This document shows positions 31,550 through 44,345 of a stretch of 64,000 nt of DNA, piece by piece (position 1 is the stretch's first letter; every line of letters begins with the position of its first letter). Origin of the DNA: Leptasterias polaris (taxonomy: Eukaryota; Echinodermata; Asteroidea; Forcipulatida; Asteriidae). A program made the translations under genes and the position numbers. The notes beneath the pieces were generated by a model, which saw nothing but the letters and a program-made list of their open reading frames with translations, was not told the DNA's origin and ran no database searches. Location of the stretch: the NCBI GenBank assembly GCA_037783415.1, contig JAZGTN010000005.1, forward strand, positions 992,001 to 1,056,000, written 5' to 3'.

Positions 31550-32925
31550 AGCTGCATGTAACGAACCAATCGGGATAGTAGCCGGAAAATATTTCAACAA
31601 AGTTAAGCTATCATTTTAAGGTATTTCACAAATGCTAAGTGGTAGTTAATTAAAAACAAAATTAATTTTTTTGAGGATCTCAACATTATTCAACATCCAC
31701 CAGCCATTTACAAGAAAGTTTGCATGTTACATGTATTTTGTGCATTGTCCACGACATATGCAAGAGTTTTTTGTATTGTTTTTGCATCAATCTGAATTTT
31801 TAGAGAATAAATTTTCATATAAAAAATTAATAAAATTAACAAATTTGGACATGCAACTTTAAACTATTAAGTCAAATTCATAACTTATTCATTTCGATTC
31901 AAGCTGTTTATAAAATGGATTGATCAATTGAGCTTTTAAGAAATAAAAGGCCTACAAATAATGAATGTTTGTGAGTGCAATGGAGAGAATATTTTTATGA
32001 GTTGGAGGATGGAATTTTCCAATAAAAGAGGTGAATCAAAGTTGAGTTTATTCCATGCAAAATTGTCATTATATATTTTATTTAGCATCCAAATTGATCC
32101 TTGTCATTTGATTCGATGAAACTACAAGAGTAAACAAAATGTAGAATAATATTGTATTGTTCAGTCCACTGTGATCGTTTTGTTCTGGTGTGTATACCAC
32201 ATCGTGTGGTCTACCCTTGCAATAAAAAAAGGATGGGACAAAAATGTGCAGTGAATCATACCCAAATCTGGTTTATGATGTAGCCATGGAATAGTTTGGA
32301 GTATGACTGCTGCATAAACCTTCAATCCTCCAATCAAATGACAAGGATCTACAATTACAAATATTTAATATAGTTGCCTCTGTTCGGAGGATGGTCTGTA
32401 GCAGGGGTCAAGCAATATCTTCTGAAGCTGACCATTTTTCGCTCCCAAACGTTATAGTCCTCCTGCAGAGGATACAATAGAGTGTATGTTATTTAAACAC
32501 AAAATAATTGTCCATACATGTAAATTGGTCTTGCCGAGACCATGTTTTTCCTTTTTGTGAGGGCATAAAATGTATCAGTTTTTTTTTGTAGGGGGGAGGG
32601 AAGGGGGGGGGGGATTCGCGAACTGTCACCAAATTTGAGAATCTGTCAATCCACAGAAATCTGAGAAACAATGCTTGCCCGAGTCTTTTCTCAGATTCAA
32701 ATGTTTTAGGATAAATATTTATCCGAACCATTGAATACTTTTAAGTTATCCTTTTTCAAAATAGCTTTTACTATCACCAGCTGCAGTGCTTTTTACCAAG
32801 TAAATTGTTAAGGGCATTAGTTTTTTTGAGTATTTGTCAATTATTGACCCTACCTTTAAATATTTTGAAATAGGTCATTGGCCAGCAAATTTTAGGGGGA
32901 ATTACAACTGAAGTAAAATTTATGT
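31550..32925. other. Gene-free stretch
   Basis: AT-rich, with a G-rich tract near 32590-32613 and no recognisable coding sequence or complete element. The 32100-32345 stretch has CTTGTCATTTGATTCGATG near its start and CAATCAAATGACAAGGATC at its end, a possible decayed inverted repeat. Confidence 0.4.
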
Positions 32926-32929
32926 TTAT

Positions 32930-34720
32930 AAATTGTGCCAAGTTTGATAAAAGTGGAAATCTTGACTTACGATCTTGCTGCTAATGGAACTCAAATTAGA
33001 ATCCGCCATCTCCATTCTGCCTTGGGCCACCTTTAGCTGTTTCTCATGGCAAGAGTTCTTTCTGGTGTCTTTTCCAGGGGGTTCATCCTGGGGCTCATCC
33101 TGGGGCTCATCCTGGGAGCTCATCCTGGGAGCTCATCCTGGGGGCATGTCCTGGGACCACATCCTGGAGCACATACAGTGGGGCTTGTCCTGGGGCTTGT
33201 CCTGGGGCTCGTCCTGGGGGTTTGGTCCTGGGGTTCTTTAAATTAACACAAGTCAAGGTCAGTCCTGCACACATGAATGCCTCTTTAAAGCCGACTTATA
33301 TTAATAGTTCCTGTGCTAGAAATGGTGTATTCATTGCAGCACTGCATTGTGTCCAATCTTAATTTTGTTGTACAATGATGCTTTGTGCAAAAACATACAT
33401 TGGGATAGTAACAGTAAATTGCAATTACAGTTCTTTTAAAGGTTATTAAAATAATTTTTTGAACTGACATGACAAATTTTTCCCATATCCTTATTGCAAG
33501 ATTTTACATACAGATCCATCAAATCGATTTTCTATACAGATCCATCAAATCGATTTTCTATCAGCTGTGAAACTTTTATTCAAAACAAAAAGTTTTCTTT
33601 AGAAAAAACTAAACATAATATACATTTAGTTATTCCTCACATTGGATACAATTTGTAGCTTTCACCTAAATTTAAATTTTTGCTTTTATTTATATATATC
33701 AAAAAAAGACATTGCAATTTATTCAAGTTTATCAGTTGTGTCAAGTGTGATACAAGTGCAAACCTTAACTTACCATCTTGCTGCTAATGCAAGTTAGAAG
33801 CTGCCATCTCTCCTCAGCCTAGAACCACATTAGATGCTTCTCATGGCAAGAGGTCTTTCTTGTATCTCTCCCTGCAGTCTTTTCCTGTGGGTTTGATCGC
33901 CCTTGGGGTCTCATCCTGGGGGGGTTGGGGGAGGCTCATCCTGCAGCTTGCCTGGGGCTTGTCCTAGCCGCAGGTCCGGGGAGCTCTTCCTTTAGGCTTG
34001 ATCCTGGGGTTCTTTAAGTCCTGCACACCTGAATACCTCTTATAAAGCTGACTAATAAAACCTGTGTTAGAAATGGTGTATTCAATCATTGCAGCACTGC
34101 AAAAACTTACATTTGGGATAGTAATAAAAAACCCATTTACAGGTTGTTCGGATGTTGTTTGTTTTGTTTTTGGCCCCAACATGACAAAATGTACTTTTCC
34201 CCAGATTCTTTTGCATGATTTCATATACAAATCCATCTTTTAAACTGTCGGGAATAACTCATCAAATAGTACATAAAACTATTCAAAAGCACGTGAATAC
34301 TTATACAAAATATCCAGTTTTCTTTGGAAAGATAAAACAAAAACAGCAACAAAACATTTACACTGAATTTATATTCCTCTTGTTGAATACAATTTTTTTA
34401 ATTTACTTCAATATTTGTTATTTATTTGAAAAAAAGAGACATTGCAATATTGTTCTAAATGTGTGTACAAGGCTATCATTTGCTTTATCAGTTTTGATAA
34501 AAGTACAAACCTTTAACTTACCATCTTGCTGCTATCGGAACTCAAAGTTAGGAACTGCTATCTCCCCTCAGTCTTGGGCCACCTCGATGTTTCTCAGCTC
34601 CTCCTCCGCTGCATTCTTCCAAGATAATATTGACCAAAAACACCTTCAGACTGTGGACATCCATCATCAGTCAAGTGTCATTCATTATCGTCTTCCAAAA
34701 GGAGCTCTTCAGTGGGCTTA
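32930..34720 (-). repeat. Three 750-800 bp tandem units, each with a conserved minus-strand splice donor
   Basis: The minus strand reads AGCAGCAAGATSGTAAGT at three places (plus-strand positions about 32965, 33768 and 34518; spacing about 803 and 750). Upstream of each donor lies an exon-like segment. In copy 1 it reads EKQLKVAQGRMEMADSNLSS in frame to the donor; copies 2 and 3 carry stops and indels in the equivalent frame. The intronic flanks are also shared (TTTGATAAAAGTRSAAA before, and an ATACARATCCATC block). Either a tandemly duplicated exon of a minus-strand gene now decaying, or a repeat that captured one. No family recognised. Confidence 0.6.
33065..33238 (-). repeat. CATCCTGGGGCT minisatellite
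   Basis: 12-13 bp units (CTCATCCTGGGG and variants, e.g. CTTGTCCTGGGG) about 13 times. In one minus-strand frame, part reads as QDEP repeats joined to the exon-like segment, but a stop lies directly upstream. A shorter, decayed relative sits at 33900-34015. Confidence 0.85.
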
Positions 34721-34814
34721 GGTTGTGAATCCAACTAGCACAGTGGGCATTCTGCTGTTGGAGAAAAAAAAACTTGCCTTGCCAGGATGAATATTAGTAG
34801 TTGCCAGGCAAGCT

Positions 34815-35745
34815 GTTGAAAACTTATTTCACTTCTTACCGCCAGTAGATGTCCTGAAGACAAAAAAAGTGTCCTGCATCCAATAGATGAATCTGTGATG
34901 AGAGTAAAAGATTGACTAAGCCTCACAGGCGAAATGTTAGTACTTTATTTTTGCTGATCTTACCACCAAAACAGTCCACAAGATGCTGAAATGTCTTGCA
35001 CCCAAGAGATGACTGTTGAAGAAGAAAAGAGTTGACCAAGTCCCACTAGGTCAGATATTAGTACCTTAGCTTGCCTTCTTACCTCCGATCAGGTCCGGAT
35101 GATTCTGAAGTATCTTGCATTTGAGCTTGCATCCGAGAGATATATCTGTAATGAGATGAACATGCTGACTTAGCCTAGCTATCAGCAGGCCAGATTTTAG
35201 TACCTTAGTTTGCCTTACATCTTACCTCCAACTCAGATGTCAGATGATAAGGAAGTATCTTGCATCAAAGAGATAAATCTGTAATGAGAAAAAGTTGCTG
35301 ACCAAGCCTAGCATAGCGGGTCTGATTGAAGTATCTTAGTTTGCCTTACATCTTACCTCCAACTCAGATGTCAGATGAAAATGAAGTAGTTTGCATCCAA
35401 GAGATAAATCTGTAATGAAAAGAAAGTGCCGACCAAGCCTAGCTCAGCGGGTCAAATTTTAGTATCATAGTTTGCCTTACATCTTACCTCCAACTCAGAT
35501 GATAATAAAGTACTTTGCATCCAAGAGATCTGTAATGAGAGAAACGTGCCAACCAAGCCTCATCATCTTACCTCCAACAAAGTCCTGAAGATAAATTCAG
35601 TGCAGTGGTCAAACCCAGTAGTCTGTTAAAAAAGAAAACTGATGACCTAGGTCAATGTTAGTGGCTTTCACCCTTACTTAATCTTACCTCAAGAAAAGTA
35701 GACTCACTAGAGCGTCTCAGTGGGTCAACTGTCTGGTAAGACAGA
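34815..35745 (-). repeat. Ladder of eight mini-exon-like units on the minus strand
   Basis: Plus-strand CTTACC (a minus-strand GTAAG donor) recurs near 34837, 34959, 35080, 35221, 35355, 35484, 35568 and 35684, about 85-140 bp apart. Within 39-65 bp upstream of most donors on the minus strand lies a pyrimidine-rich tract ending CAG (e.g. TTTTCTCATTACAG). The enclosed 45-63 nt segments are homologous (ATTTATCTCTTGGATGCAA...GTTGGAG). Some are open in one frame (35087-35149 reads YISRMQAQMQDTSESSGPDR); others have stops. Lengths are not uniformly divisible by three. Tandem exons, or a repeat that mimics them. Confidence 0.55.
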
Positions 35746-36183
35746 AGAAAATGAACAGAAAGGATTTGGATTCCCTTTAAATCTGTTAAGTTATTCATAT
35801 CCGAACACTTAACTCTAATGCATCTAACTGCATCAGCTAGGCCTAATCTTGATGTATTTACTTTTTGTTACAAAATATTGTAGGCCTAATTCTCCCTTAA
35901 TTTTCATAGGCCTACTTGTTTAATATCTACTACTTATCCACCAATAGGCCTACGCTAATGATGAACATTAAACAAAATATTGTCCTGCTTTTCAGAAGTA
36001 ATTGCAGACCTAATTATTAACATTTAACAGAATATTTTCCTACTTTTAAAATTTCACAGGAGCCCTTTAAGCAACATTCATTTTCAACACAGGTGGGACC
36101 TTATTATCTTTAATTTCATCTCAGTATCACTCCAGATTTTCCCAAAATGTTGCCAAATATTTCCTTCCACTACATTGAGACAG

Positions 36184-36470
36184 AATAATAATAATAATAA
36201 TAATAATATTCGGTTTTTATATAGCGCTTTACACACCCGAAGGGCGTCTCAAAGCGCTTCACACATTATTACCCCTGGTCACTGGGCCATTTGTTTCATT
36301 CCTTAAATCATCTCAGCTCCCTGGGGAGTATACAGCCTGTGCAACAAATCTGCGCTACTAAGCTAAATCAATCACAAGAACCATCTCTGCCCTCACAGGT
36401 ACCCATTTTACCCCTGGGTGGAGAGAAGCAATTATAGTTAAGTGTCTTGCTCAGGCACTTTTATAAACAT
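36184..36470. mobile_element. SINE-like repeat with (AAT)n end
   Basis: An (AAT)n run at 36184-36209 precedes TTTTTATATAGCGCTTTACA, CACCCGAAGGGCGTCTCAAA and CACTGGGCCATTTG, then GGTACCCATTTTACCCCTGG and AAGTGTCTTGCTCAGG. A widespread block in marine deuterostome genomes, recognised from memory; related to 24740-25030. It interrupts the start of the tandem array. Confidence 0.7.
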
Positions 36471-36924
36471 TTGATTGTCAACACAGGTGCATGGGACTTT
36501 ACCAGATTTACAACTGTTCAAATTTGTTCCAATTTGAGTCTAATTTCTCCTGGAAATTGGATGACATTTCCATATTTTACTACCACTTGTACATAGCAGC
36601 CTTTAAATCAATGTTTTATTGTTGATACAGGTGGGACTTTTACCTGATTTACAAATTTAATCCACCTTTTTCTTCGAGAAATTGGATAACATTTCCTACT
36701 TTTAAGAACAATTACTCAGGAGCCCGTAAGCAAACATTTTACTACCAAACACATAGGATCGACTCTAACCCTTAATTCAGACCTTTTTTCAGTTAGTTGC
36801 AAAAGTAATCAAGGGGACATTTTAAACTTTTAAATCACACTTACACAAAAGCCCTTTCGTCAACATTTGATTGTCAGCACAGGTGGGACTTTACCTGATT
36901 TACACAGGTTAAGATTCGCTGCAA

Positions 36925-39900
36925 TTTCAATCTACGTTTCCCTAGAAATAAGATGTTTTATACTTTTGCATTTAGCCTTTACACCAGAGCTTTAACAGTT
37001 TAATGTCAATACCGGTGGGACTTAACCTGGTTTACAGGTTCCACCCCCCTCCCCAAATTTCAAACCATTATATTTCTGGAAATTCAATGTTTCCTATTTT
37101 CATAAATAACCTTTAAATCAACATTTCGTTGTTGATACAGGAGGGACTTTACCTGGTTTACAAGTTTTTTATTTCGTTCAAACATCAATAATTTTGTATA
37201 CTGCAATGGGCTACTTACTTCCAATGAGAGAAGCCCAACTTTGTTAAAACAATTGCACAGAAGCCTTAGGCTATAACCAACCTTTCACTGTCAATGCATA
37301 TGAAGATTTTAAAAAAAATTACTTTTATAACTTCAGATTACATTTGATTCCAATAGTAATAAATAAATGTTTTAAAGACAAGAAAAATGTTCTACTTTTC
37401 CATCACACTTACACACAAGCCCTTAAGTTAAAATTTTTATTGTCAACACAGGTGGGACTTTACCTGATTTACAAATTTGAAATTTGGATGTTTCCTACTT
37501 TTGCATTTAGTCTTTACACAGGAGCCCTTTAATCAACAGTTTAATGTCAATACAGGTGGGACTTTACCTGGTTTACCTGGTTTACCTGGTTTTTTTTTTA
37601 CACCCCCCCCCCCCCCACCAATTTCAAACCATTATATTTCTGGAAATCTGTGTTTTCCTACTTTTGTAAGTAACGTGTACATAGAAGCCCTTGAAATCAA
37701 CATTTCATTGCTGATACAGGAGGGACTTTACCTGGTTTACAGCTTTTTCATTTTGTTCCATTATCAATAATTATTTATATTATACTGGGACACTTTCAAT
37801 GAGAGAAGCCCAATTTTGTAAAAACAATTAGGCTACACCGAACCCTTATATAATCAACCCTTTAATTTCAATGCATGCTGAGATTTACAAATTTAACTTT
37901 TATAACTTGACTTCAGTATTTTATATTTAATTCCAATAGTATTAAATAAACATTATACATATAAGAAAAATGTTCTACTTTTAAATCACACTTACACAAA
38001 AGCCCTTAAGTCAACATTTGATTGTCAACACAGGTGGGACTTTACCTGATTTACACAGGTTAAAATTGTTCCAATTTCAATCTACGTTTCCCTAGAAATT
38101 GGATGTTTCCTACTTTTGCATTTAGTCTGTACGCAGGAGCCCTTTAAACCAATATTTCATTGTAGATACAGGTGGGACTTTACCTGGTTTACAATTTATT
38201 TCTTCCCCAAATAACAATAATTATAAACTGCAATGGGAGACTCCGAATGAGAATTGTCCTATTTTGTAAAAAAAATCATTACACTAGAAGCGTTATAATA
38301 TTATAAGAAACTTTTCACTTTCAATGCATGTGGAGCTTCACAAATTTAACTTTTATAACCCGACTTCAGATATTTAATATTTTAATATTTCCCAGACAAT
38401 GGGGACATTTTCTACTTACAGATAACACTTAATACACACAAGCCCTTTTGGTCAACATTTTGTTGTTTACACAGGTGGTACTATACCCGAATTACAAATT
38501 TGTATACTTTTCCCAATAGTCATTTTTCCCCTCAAATTTTTGTAATAAACCTGCAAACACAGAAGCCCTTTAAATCAACATTTAATTGAAGATACAGGTG
38601 GGACTTTACCTGGTTTACAATTTTTTAATTTTGTAATTTTAATTTCAATCTACGTTTCCCTAGAAATAAGATGTTTTATACTTTTGCATTTAGCCTTTAC
38701 ACCAGAGCTTTAACAGTTTAATGTCAATACCGGTGGGACTTAACCTGGTTTACAGGTTCCACCCCCCTCCCCAAATTTCAAACCATTATATTTCTGGAAA
38801 TTCAATGTTTCCTATTTTCATAAATAACCTTTAAATCAACATTTCGTTGTTGATACAGGAGGGACTTTACCTGGTTTACAAGTTTTTTATTTCGTTCAAA
38901 CATCAATAATTTTGTATACTGCAATGGGCTACTTACTTCCAATGAGAGAAGCCCAACTTTGTTAAAACAATTGCACAGAAGCCTTAGGCTATAACCAACC
39001 TTTCACTGTCAATGCATATGAAGATTTTAAAAAAATTACTTTTATAACTTCAGATTACATTTGATTCCAATAGTAATAAATAAATGTTTTAAAGACAAGA
39101 AAAATGTTCTACTTTTCCATCACACTTACACACAAGCCCTTAAGTTAAAATTTTTATTGTCAACACAGGTGGGACTTTACCTGATTTACAAATTTGAAAT
39201 TTGGATGTTTCCTACTTTTGCATTTAGTCTTTACACAGGAGCCCTTTAATCAACAGTTTAATGTCAATACAGGTGGGACTTTACCTGGTTTACCTGGTTT
39301 ACCTGGTTTTTTTTTTACACCCCCCCACCCCAATTTCAAACCATTATATTTCTGGAAATCTGTGTTTTCCTACTTTTGTAAGTAACCTGTACATAGAAGC
39401 CCTTTAAATCAACATTTCATTGCTGATACAGGAGGGACTTTACCTGGTTTACAGCTTTTTCATTTTGTTCCATTATCAATAATTATTTATATTATACTGG
39501 GACACTTTCAATGAGAGAAGCCCAATTTTGTAAAAACAATTAGGCTACACCGAACCCTTATATAATCAACCCTTTAATTTCAATGCATGCTGAGATTTAC
39601 AAATTTAACTTTTATAACTTGACTTCAGTATTTTATATTTAATTCCAATAGTATTAAATAAACATTATACATATAAGAAAAATGTTCTACTTTTAAATCA
39701 CACTTACACAAAAGCCCTTAAGTCAACATTTGATTGTCAACACAGGTGGGACTTTACCTGATTTACACAGGTTAAAATTGTTCCAATTTCAATCTACGTT
39801 TCCCTAGAAATTGGATGTTTCCTACTTTTGCATTTAGTCTGTACGCAGGAGCCCTTTAAACCAATATTTCATTGTAGATACAGGTGGGACTTTACCTGGT

Positions 39901-42060
39901 TTACAATTTATTTCTTCCCCAAATAACAATAATTATAAACTGCAATGGGAGACTCCGAATGAGAATTGTCCTATTTTGTAAAAAAAATCATTACACTAGA
40001 AGCGTTATAATATTATAAGAAACTTTTCACTTTCAATGCATGTGGAGCTTCACAAATTTAACTTTTATAACCCGACTTCAGATATTTAATATTTTAATAT
40101 TTCCCAGACAATGGGGACATTTTCTACTTACAGATAACACTTAATACACACAAGCCCTTTTGGTCAACATTTTGTTGTTTACACAGGTGGTACTATACCC
40201 GAATTACAAATTTGTATACTTTTCCCAATAGTCATTTTTCCCCTCAAATTTTTGTAATAAACCTGCAAACACAGAAGCCCTTTAAATCAACATTTAATTG
40301 AAGATACAGGTGGGACTTACAATTTTTTACAATTTTTTTATTTTGTAATTTTAATTTCAATCTACGTTTCCCTAGAAATTATATGTTTTATACTTTTGCA
40401 TTTAGCCTTTACACCAGAGCTTTAACAGTTTAATGTCAATACCGGTGGGACTTAACCTGGTTTACAGGTTCCACCCCCCTCCCCAAATTTCAAACCATTA
40501 TATTTCTGGAAATTCAATGTTTCCTATTTTCATAAATAACCTTTAAATCAACATTTCGTTGTTGATACAGGAGGGACTTTACCTGGTTTACAAGTTTTTT
40601 ATTTCGTTCAAACATCAATAATTTTGTATACTGCAATGGGCTACTTACTTCCAATGAGAGAAGCCCAACTTTGTTAAAACAATTGCACAGAAGCCTTAGG
40701 CTATAACCAACCTTTCACTGTCAATGCATATGAAGATTTAAAAAAAATTACTTTTATAACTTCAGATTACATTTGATTCCAATAGTAATAAATAAATGTT
40801 TTAAAGACAAGAAAAATGTTCTACTTTTCCATCACACTTACACACAAGCCCTTAAGTTAAAATTTTTATTGTCAACACAGGTGGGACTTTACCCGATTTA
40901 CAAATTTGAAATTTGGATATTTCCTACTTTTGCATTTAGTCTTTACACAGGAGCCCTTTAATCAACAGTTTAATGTCAATACAGGTGGGACTTTACCTGG
41001 TTTACCTGGTTTTTTTTTTACACCCCCCCCCCCCAATTTCAAACCATTATATTTCTGGAAATCTGTTTTTTCCTACTTTTGTAAGTAACGTGTACATAGA
41101 AGCCCTTGAAATCAACATTTCATTGCTGATACAGGAGGGACTTTACCTGGTTTACAGCTTTTTCATTTTGTTCCATTATCAATAATTATTTATATTATAC
41201 CGGGACACTTTCAATGAGAGAAGCCCAATTTTGTAAAAACAATTACACAGAACCCTTATATAATCAACCCTTTAATTTCAATGCATGCTGAGATTTACAA
41301 ATTTAACTTTTATAACTTGACTTCAGTATTTTATATTTAATTCCAATAGTATTAAATAAACATTATACATATAAGAAAAATGTTCTACTTTTAAATCACA
41401 CTTACACACAAGCCCTTAAGTCAACATTTGATTGTCAACACAGGTGGGACTTTACCTGATTTACACAGGTTAAAATTGTTCCAATTTCAATCTACGTTTC
41501 CCTAGAAATTGGATGTTTCCTACTTTTGCATTTAGTCTGTACGCAGGAGCCCTTTAAACCAATATTTCATTGTAGATACAGGTGGGACTTTACCTGGTTT
41601 ACAATTTATTTCTTCCCCAAATAACAATAATTATAAACTGCAATGGGAGACTCCGAATGAGAATTGTCCTATTTTGTAAAAAAAATCATTACACTAGAAG
41701 CGTTATATTATAAGAAACTTTTCACTTTCAATGCATGTGGAGCTTCACAAATTTAACTTTTATAACCCGACTTCAGATATTTAACATTTTAATATTTCCC
41801 AGACAATGGGGACATTTTCTACTTACAGATAACACTTAATACACACAAGCCCTTTTGGTCAACATTTTGTTGTTTACACAGGTGGTACTATACCTGAATT
41901 ACAAATTTTTATACTTTTCCCAATAGTCATTTTTCCCCTCAAATTTTTGTAATAAACCTGCAAACACAGAAGCCCTTTAAGTCAACATTTAATTGAAGAT
42001 ACAGGTGGGACTTTACCTGGTTTACAAGTTTTTAATTTTGTTCCAATATCAATAATTGCA
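36925..42060. repeat. Three near-identical 1.71-kb higher-order repeats
   Basis: The marker TCTACGTTTCCCTAGAAATA (or close variant) occurs at 36931, 38649 and 40361 in identical context, giving periods of 1718 and 1712 bp. Each repeat contains about nine cores. Differences are a handful of substitutions and indels (e.g. the length of the C tract at about 37605, 39320 and 41023), so the amplification is recent or homogenised. Confidence 0.93.
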
Positions 42061-43811
42061 ATGGAATGCTTCCTATCAGATCAAGAAGCTCTTCTGTCAG
42101 CCTTCAATGGTCTTTATATAGGTGGGACTTTTTAATCAGTATTTCACAGTCAACACAGATTAGACTCTACTAATGGCGTGATTGACAACTTGTAAATTTT
42201 GATCCAACACTATTATTATTTATGATATAGTGTGACAGCATGAGCGTTATTGAACAGCCTCCTTACTCTCAGCTTAGACTGTTAACTTGTCCAGAATCAT
42301 TATCATTGGTCATGTTTACTCTTTGCTTGTATTGTACAACTACATATTTGTCCAAATGATTTTGTCTTTTCTTATTGAGTATAAAAATAAATGTTACTTT
42401 GAATCAAATTAAACAATATTTTTCAATAACAGGTTAGGTGTACAGATGACTTATTTGGATTTTATAATAGAGATAAGCAGAACTTATTTCCATCATAAAT
42501 AAAAGTGTGTTAGACAATTAAGCTCTGATAGTGATGATAACAATAATTCTTTGTACATGTTGAGAGCACCGATGGTGTCAACACAGGTGGAACATCACCT
42601 GATTTACAAACTTAAATAGACTAAATGAAGTCTTAAGATATTTCCTCTAGATTGACAATTTTTCTAAAGATTTCCTTTTTTTAGAATCACATGATACATT
42701 TTTCAGTAATAATGTGACATACAACAAACGAGTTCCCTGCAAAGGAAAAACAAACAATCAAATTATTGAAACACAAGCGCAAAATAAATGTTGTGTTAAG
42801 GTTATAAATAAGACAACCCACACAATATTCAATGAAACTTTATTTCGAGGTGGAGAAATGGGAAGGCTGACCTGAAAGAAAAACATCTGTAAGCATAAAC
42901 AAAATTACACATGAAAATATCATTTTTATAATTCTTGTTTAACAGTTCTGTCCAGCACTTGATGATGGAATATCAGAACTAAATCGCAGGCACTATTTGT
43001 GACCCGCTCTGCAAAAATGAGTCTGATGTGGCAAAATATTTTTGGGGAGTTATTCATAGGGCTTGAAAGAGCATCTGATAAGCTTCAATTTGATGTATGT
43101 CGGAGCGCTATAGAGTACTGCATTAATTTTTAATGATTTTTTGAAATAATTAAATTTTCAAGTGTCAAACAACCACTTTTAAGAGAAAACAAGCTGTTTA
43201 AATTGCAGTGCATTTTCACATTGCCCAATAAGTATCCTTCAAAGAGGTACCTAGCAACAAAAGTGTTGCCAAAGTCGTATGAGGTTTAAATTTTCAGGGG
43301 ATGTTGATTAGTGTTCAGTTACCATTTCTTGAAACCATCGGAGCATTTACATAATTAATTAATTATGCAAATAATTAATTAAAAAGTAGTTATTATTAAT
43401 GCTTCTATAATGATTATAAAACCAAACACAGAATTGACAGACAGAAAATAGAACTCACAACCACACAGTTAACAATTTGAGATCCTGCAATGCATTCAAA
43501 ATATTTTAATCAAATCTTTCTTTTCCACCTTACCAGTGATATTTCAAATTATACTGATTTTTGGGGTAATTATACTGTTTTTTGCATTTTTGGTAAAAAA
43601 ACACAAACAATATCTAGAACACATTGTAACCGAGTTAAAAAGATTTACGTTTGGGACTGTATGTTTCGACAACTCCAACCTATAAATGCACATGGAGAAC
43701 CCTTTGATTTCAATTACTTTCCTCCGTTATTTGGGTTAAAAGGAGCCTTATTAGGGAAAAAAGAAGAGATTCCTGTCCCTGACTGTACTTTCCTTAGAGA
43801 AAAAAAGTTTA

Positions 43812-44072
43812 TCATGAATTAAACATCAAATACTGTACAAAGGGCTGATCCTCTGGATCTTCGTCGTCGTCGTCGTCAGTTTCTTCGGGGTCACTGCCGG
43901 TATGGCCATCGGAGCCCAAGGAACCATCACTGTCGTTGTCCTAACTCTCTTGACTTGGCTGAGCGAAATATTCTTCGACGAAACTCTGAGCCATTGCATT
44001 TTCTACACCGCGAAGATTGACACTCCGCAGGTCGTTCATGGCTTCAGCAAAACGATGATCTTTTCCAGCCAT
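43812..44072 (-). pseudogene. Acidic 87-codon frame with an internal TAG
   Basis: Starts ATG at 44072 (MAGKDHRFAEAMNDLRSVNL) and ends TGA at 43812-43814. A TAG at 43941-43943 interrupts it after SQES; the frame continues with a Ser/Asp-rich stretch and a poly-Asp run encoded by a GAC repeat (43861-43877), ending FVQYLMFNS. Acidic N-terminal tails are common in cut-and-paste transposases, and it lies inside a TIR element, so I infer a transposase N-terminal remnant. No catalytic domain is readable downstream. Confidence 0.5.
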
Positions 44073-44159
44073 TTTCAATTGATTTTTAAAACCAGTACTT
44101 CGATAATATCGGTAACTTTAGCGCAGGAAAAACTGTAAAATTGGCTCATAGAAATTCGG

Positions 44160-44345
44160 AAAACGAAGCGTGTACACACGTCGTATACACACGTCGTATA
44201 CACAGGCAAAAAAGACGGATGTTGATGACATCATCTTACCCACTGCGCATGCGTTCCATGACGTAGCGGGCGTGCTGGCCTATTGCGTTCCAGTATTTTG
44301 ATCACATGGTGTAAAAACATGGCCGTGCATAGCAACAAGGGGGGC
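44160..44345 (-). promoter_or_regulatory. Promoter-like segment with NRF1, CRE and YY1-like motifs
   Basis: Contains the NRF1-type palindrome TGCGCATGCG (44244-44253), CRE-like GATGACATCATC (44224) and TGACGTAG (44259), AACATGGCC (about 44318, YY1-like) and a repeated TACACACGTCGTA. It lies just upstream of the acidic minus-strand frame, inside the TIR element. Motif reading only. Confidence 0.4.

Larger units (their letters stand above)
36060..42625. repeat. Tandem array of a CAGGTGGGACTTTACCTG core
   Basis: The core ACAGGTGGGACTTTACCTGG (with TTTAC after it and GCCCTTTAARTCAACATTT before it) occurs about 30 times at roughly 100-320 bp spacing, separated by variable AT-rich spacers. CAGGT and ACCTG are inverted, so both strands read CAG|GT at each core. 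Many minus-strand units also have a pyrimidine tract and CAG about 45 bp upstream (e.g. CCCATTGCAG). No long open frame spans units. Most of the array lies in three 1.71-kb higher-order repeats. Confidence 0.9.

Noticed and set aside
32926..33123. Minus-strand QDEP-repeat protein as a gene start
   Set aside because: The ATG lies inside the minisatellite, with an in-frame stop directly upstream; more likely an exon remnant than a start.
37344..41185. Plus-strand 60-97 codon frames repeated in the 1.71-kb units (LPGLPGLPG and similar)
   Set aside because: They read across the repeat core and homopolymer tracts. Conservation is explained by recent duplication; stops differ between otherwise similar units.
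43490..43822. 110-codon plus-strand frame inside the 42998-44762 element
   Set aside because: No recognisable domain and it runs against the better-supported acidic minus-strand frame. Kept only as a possibility.
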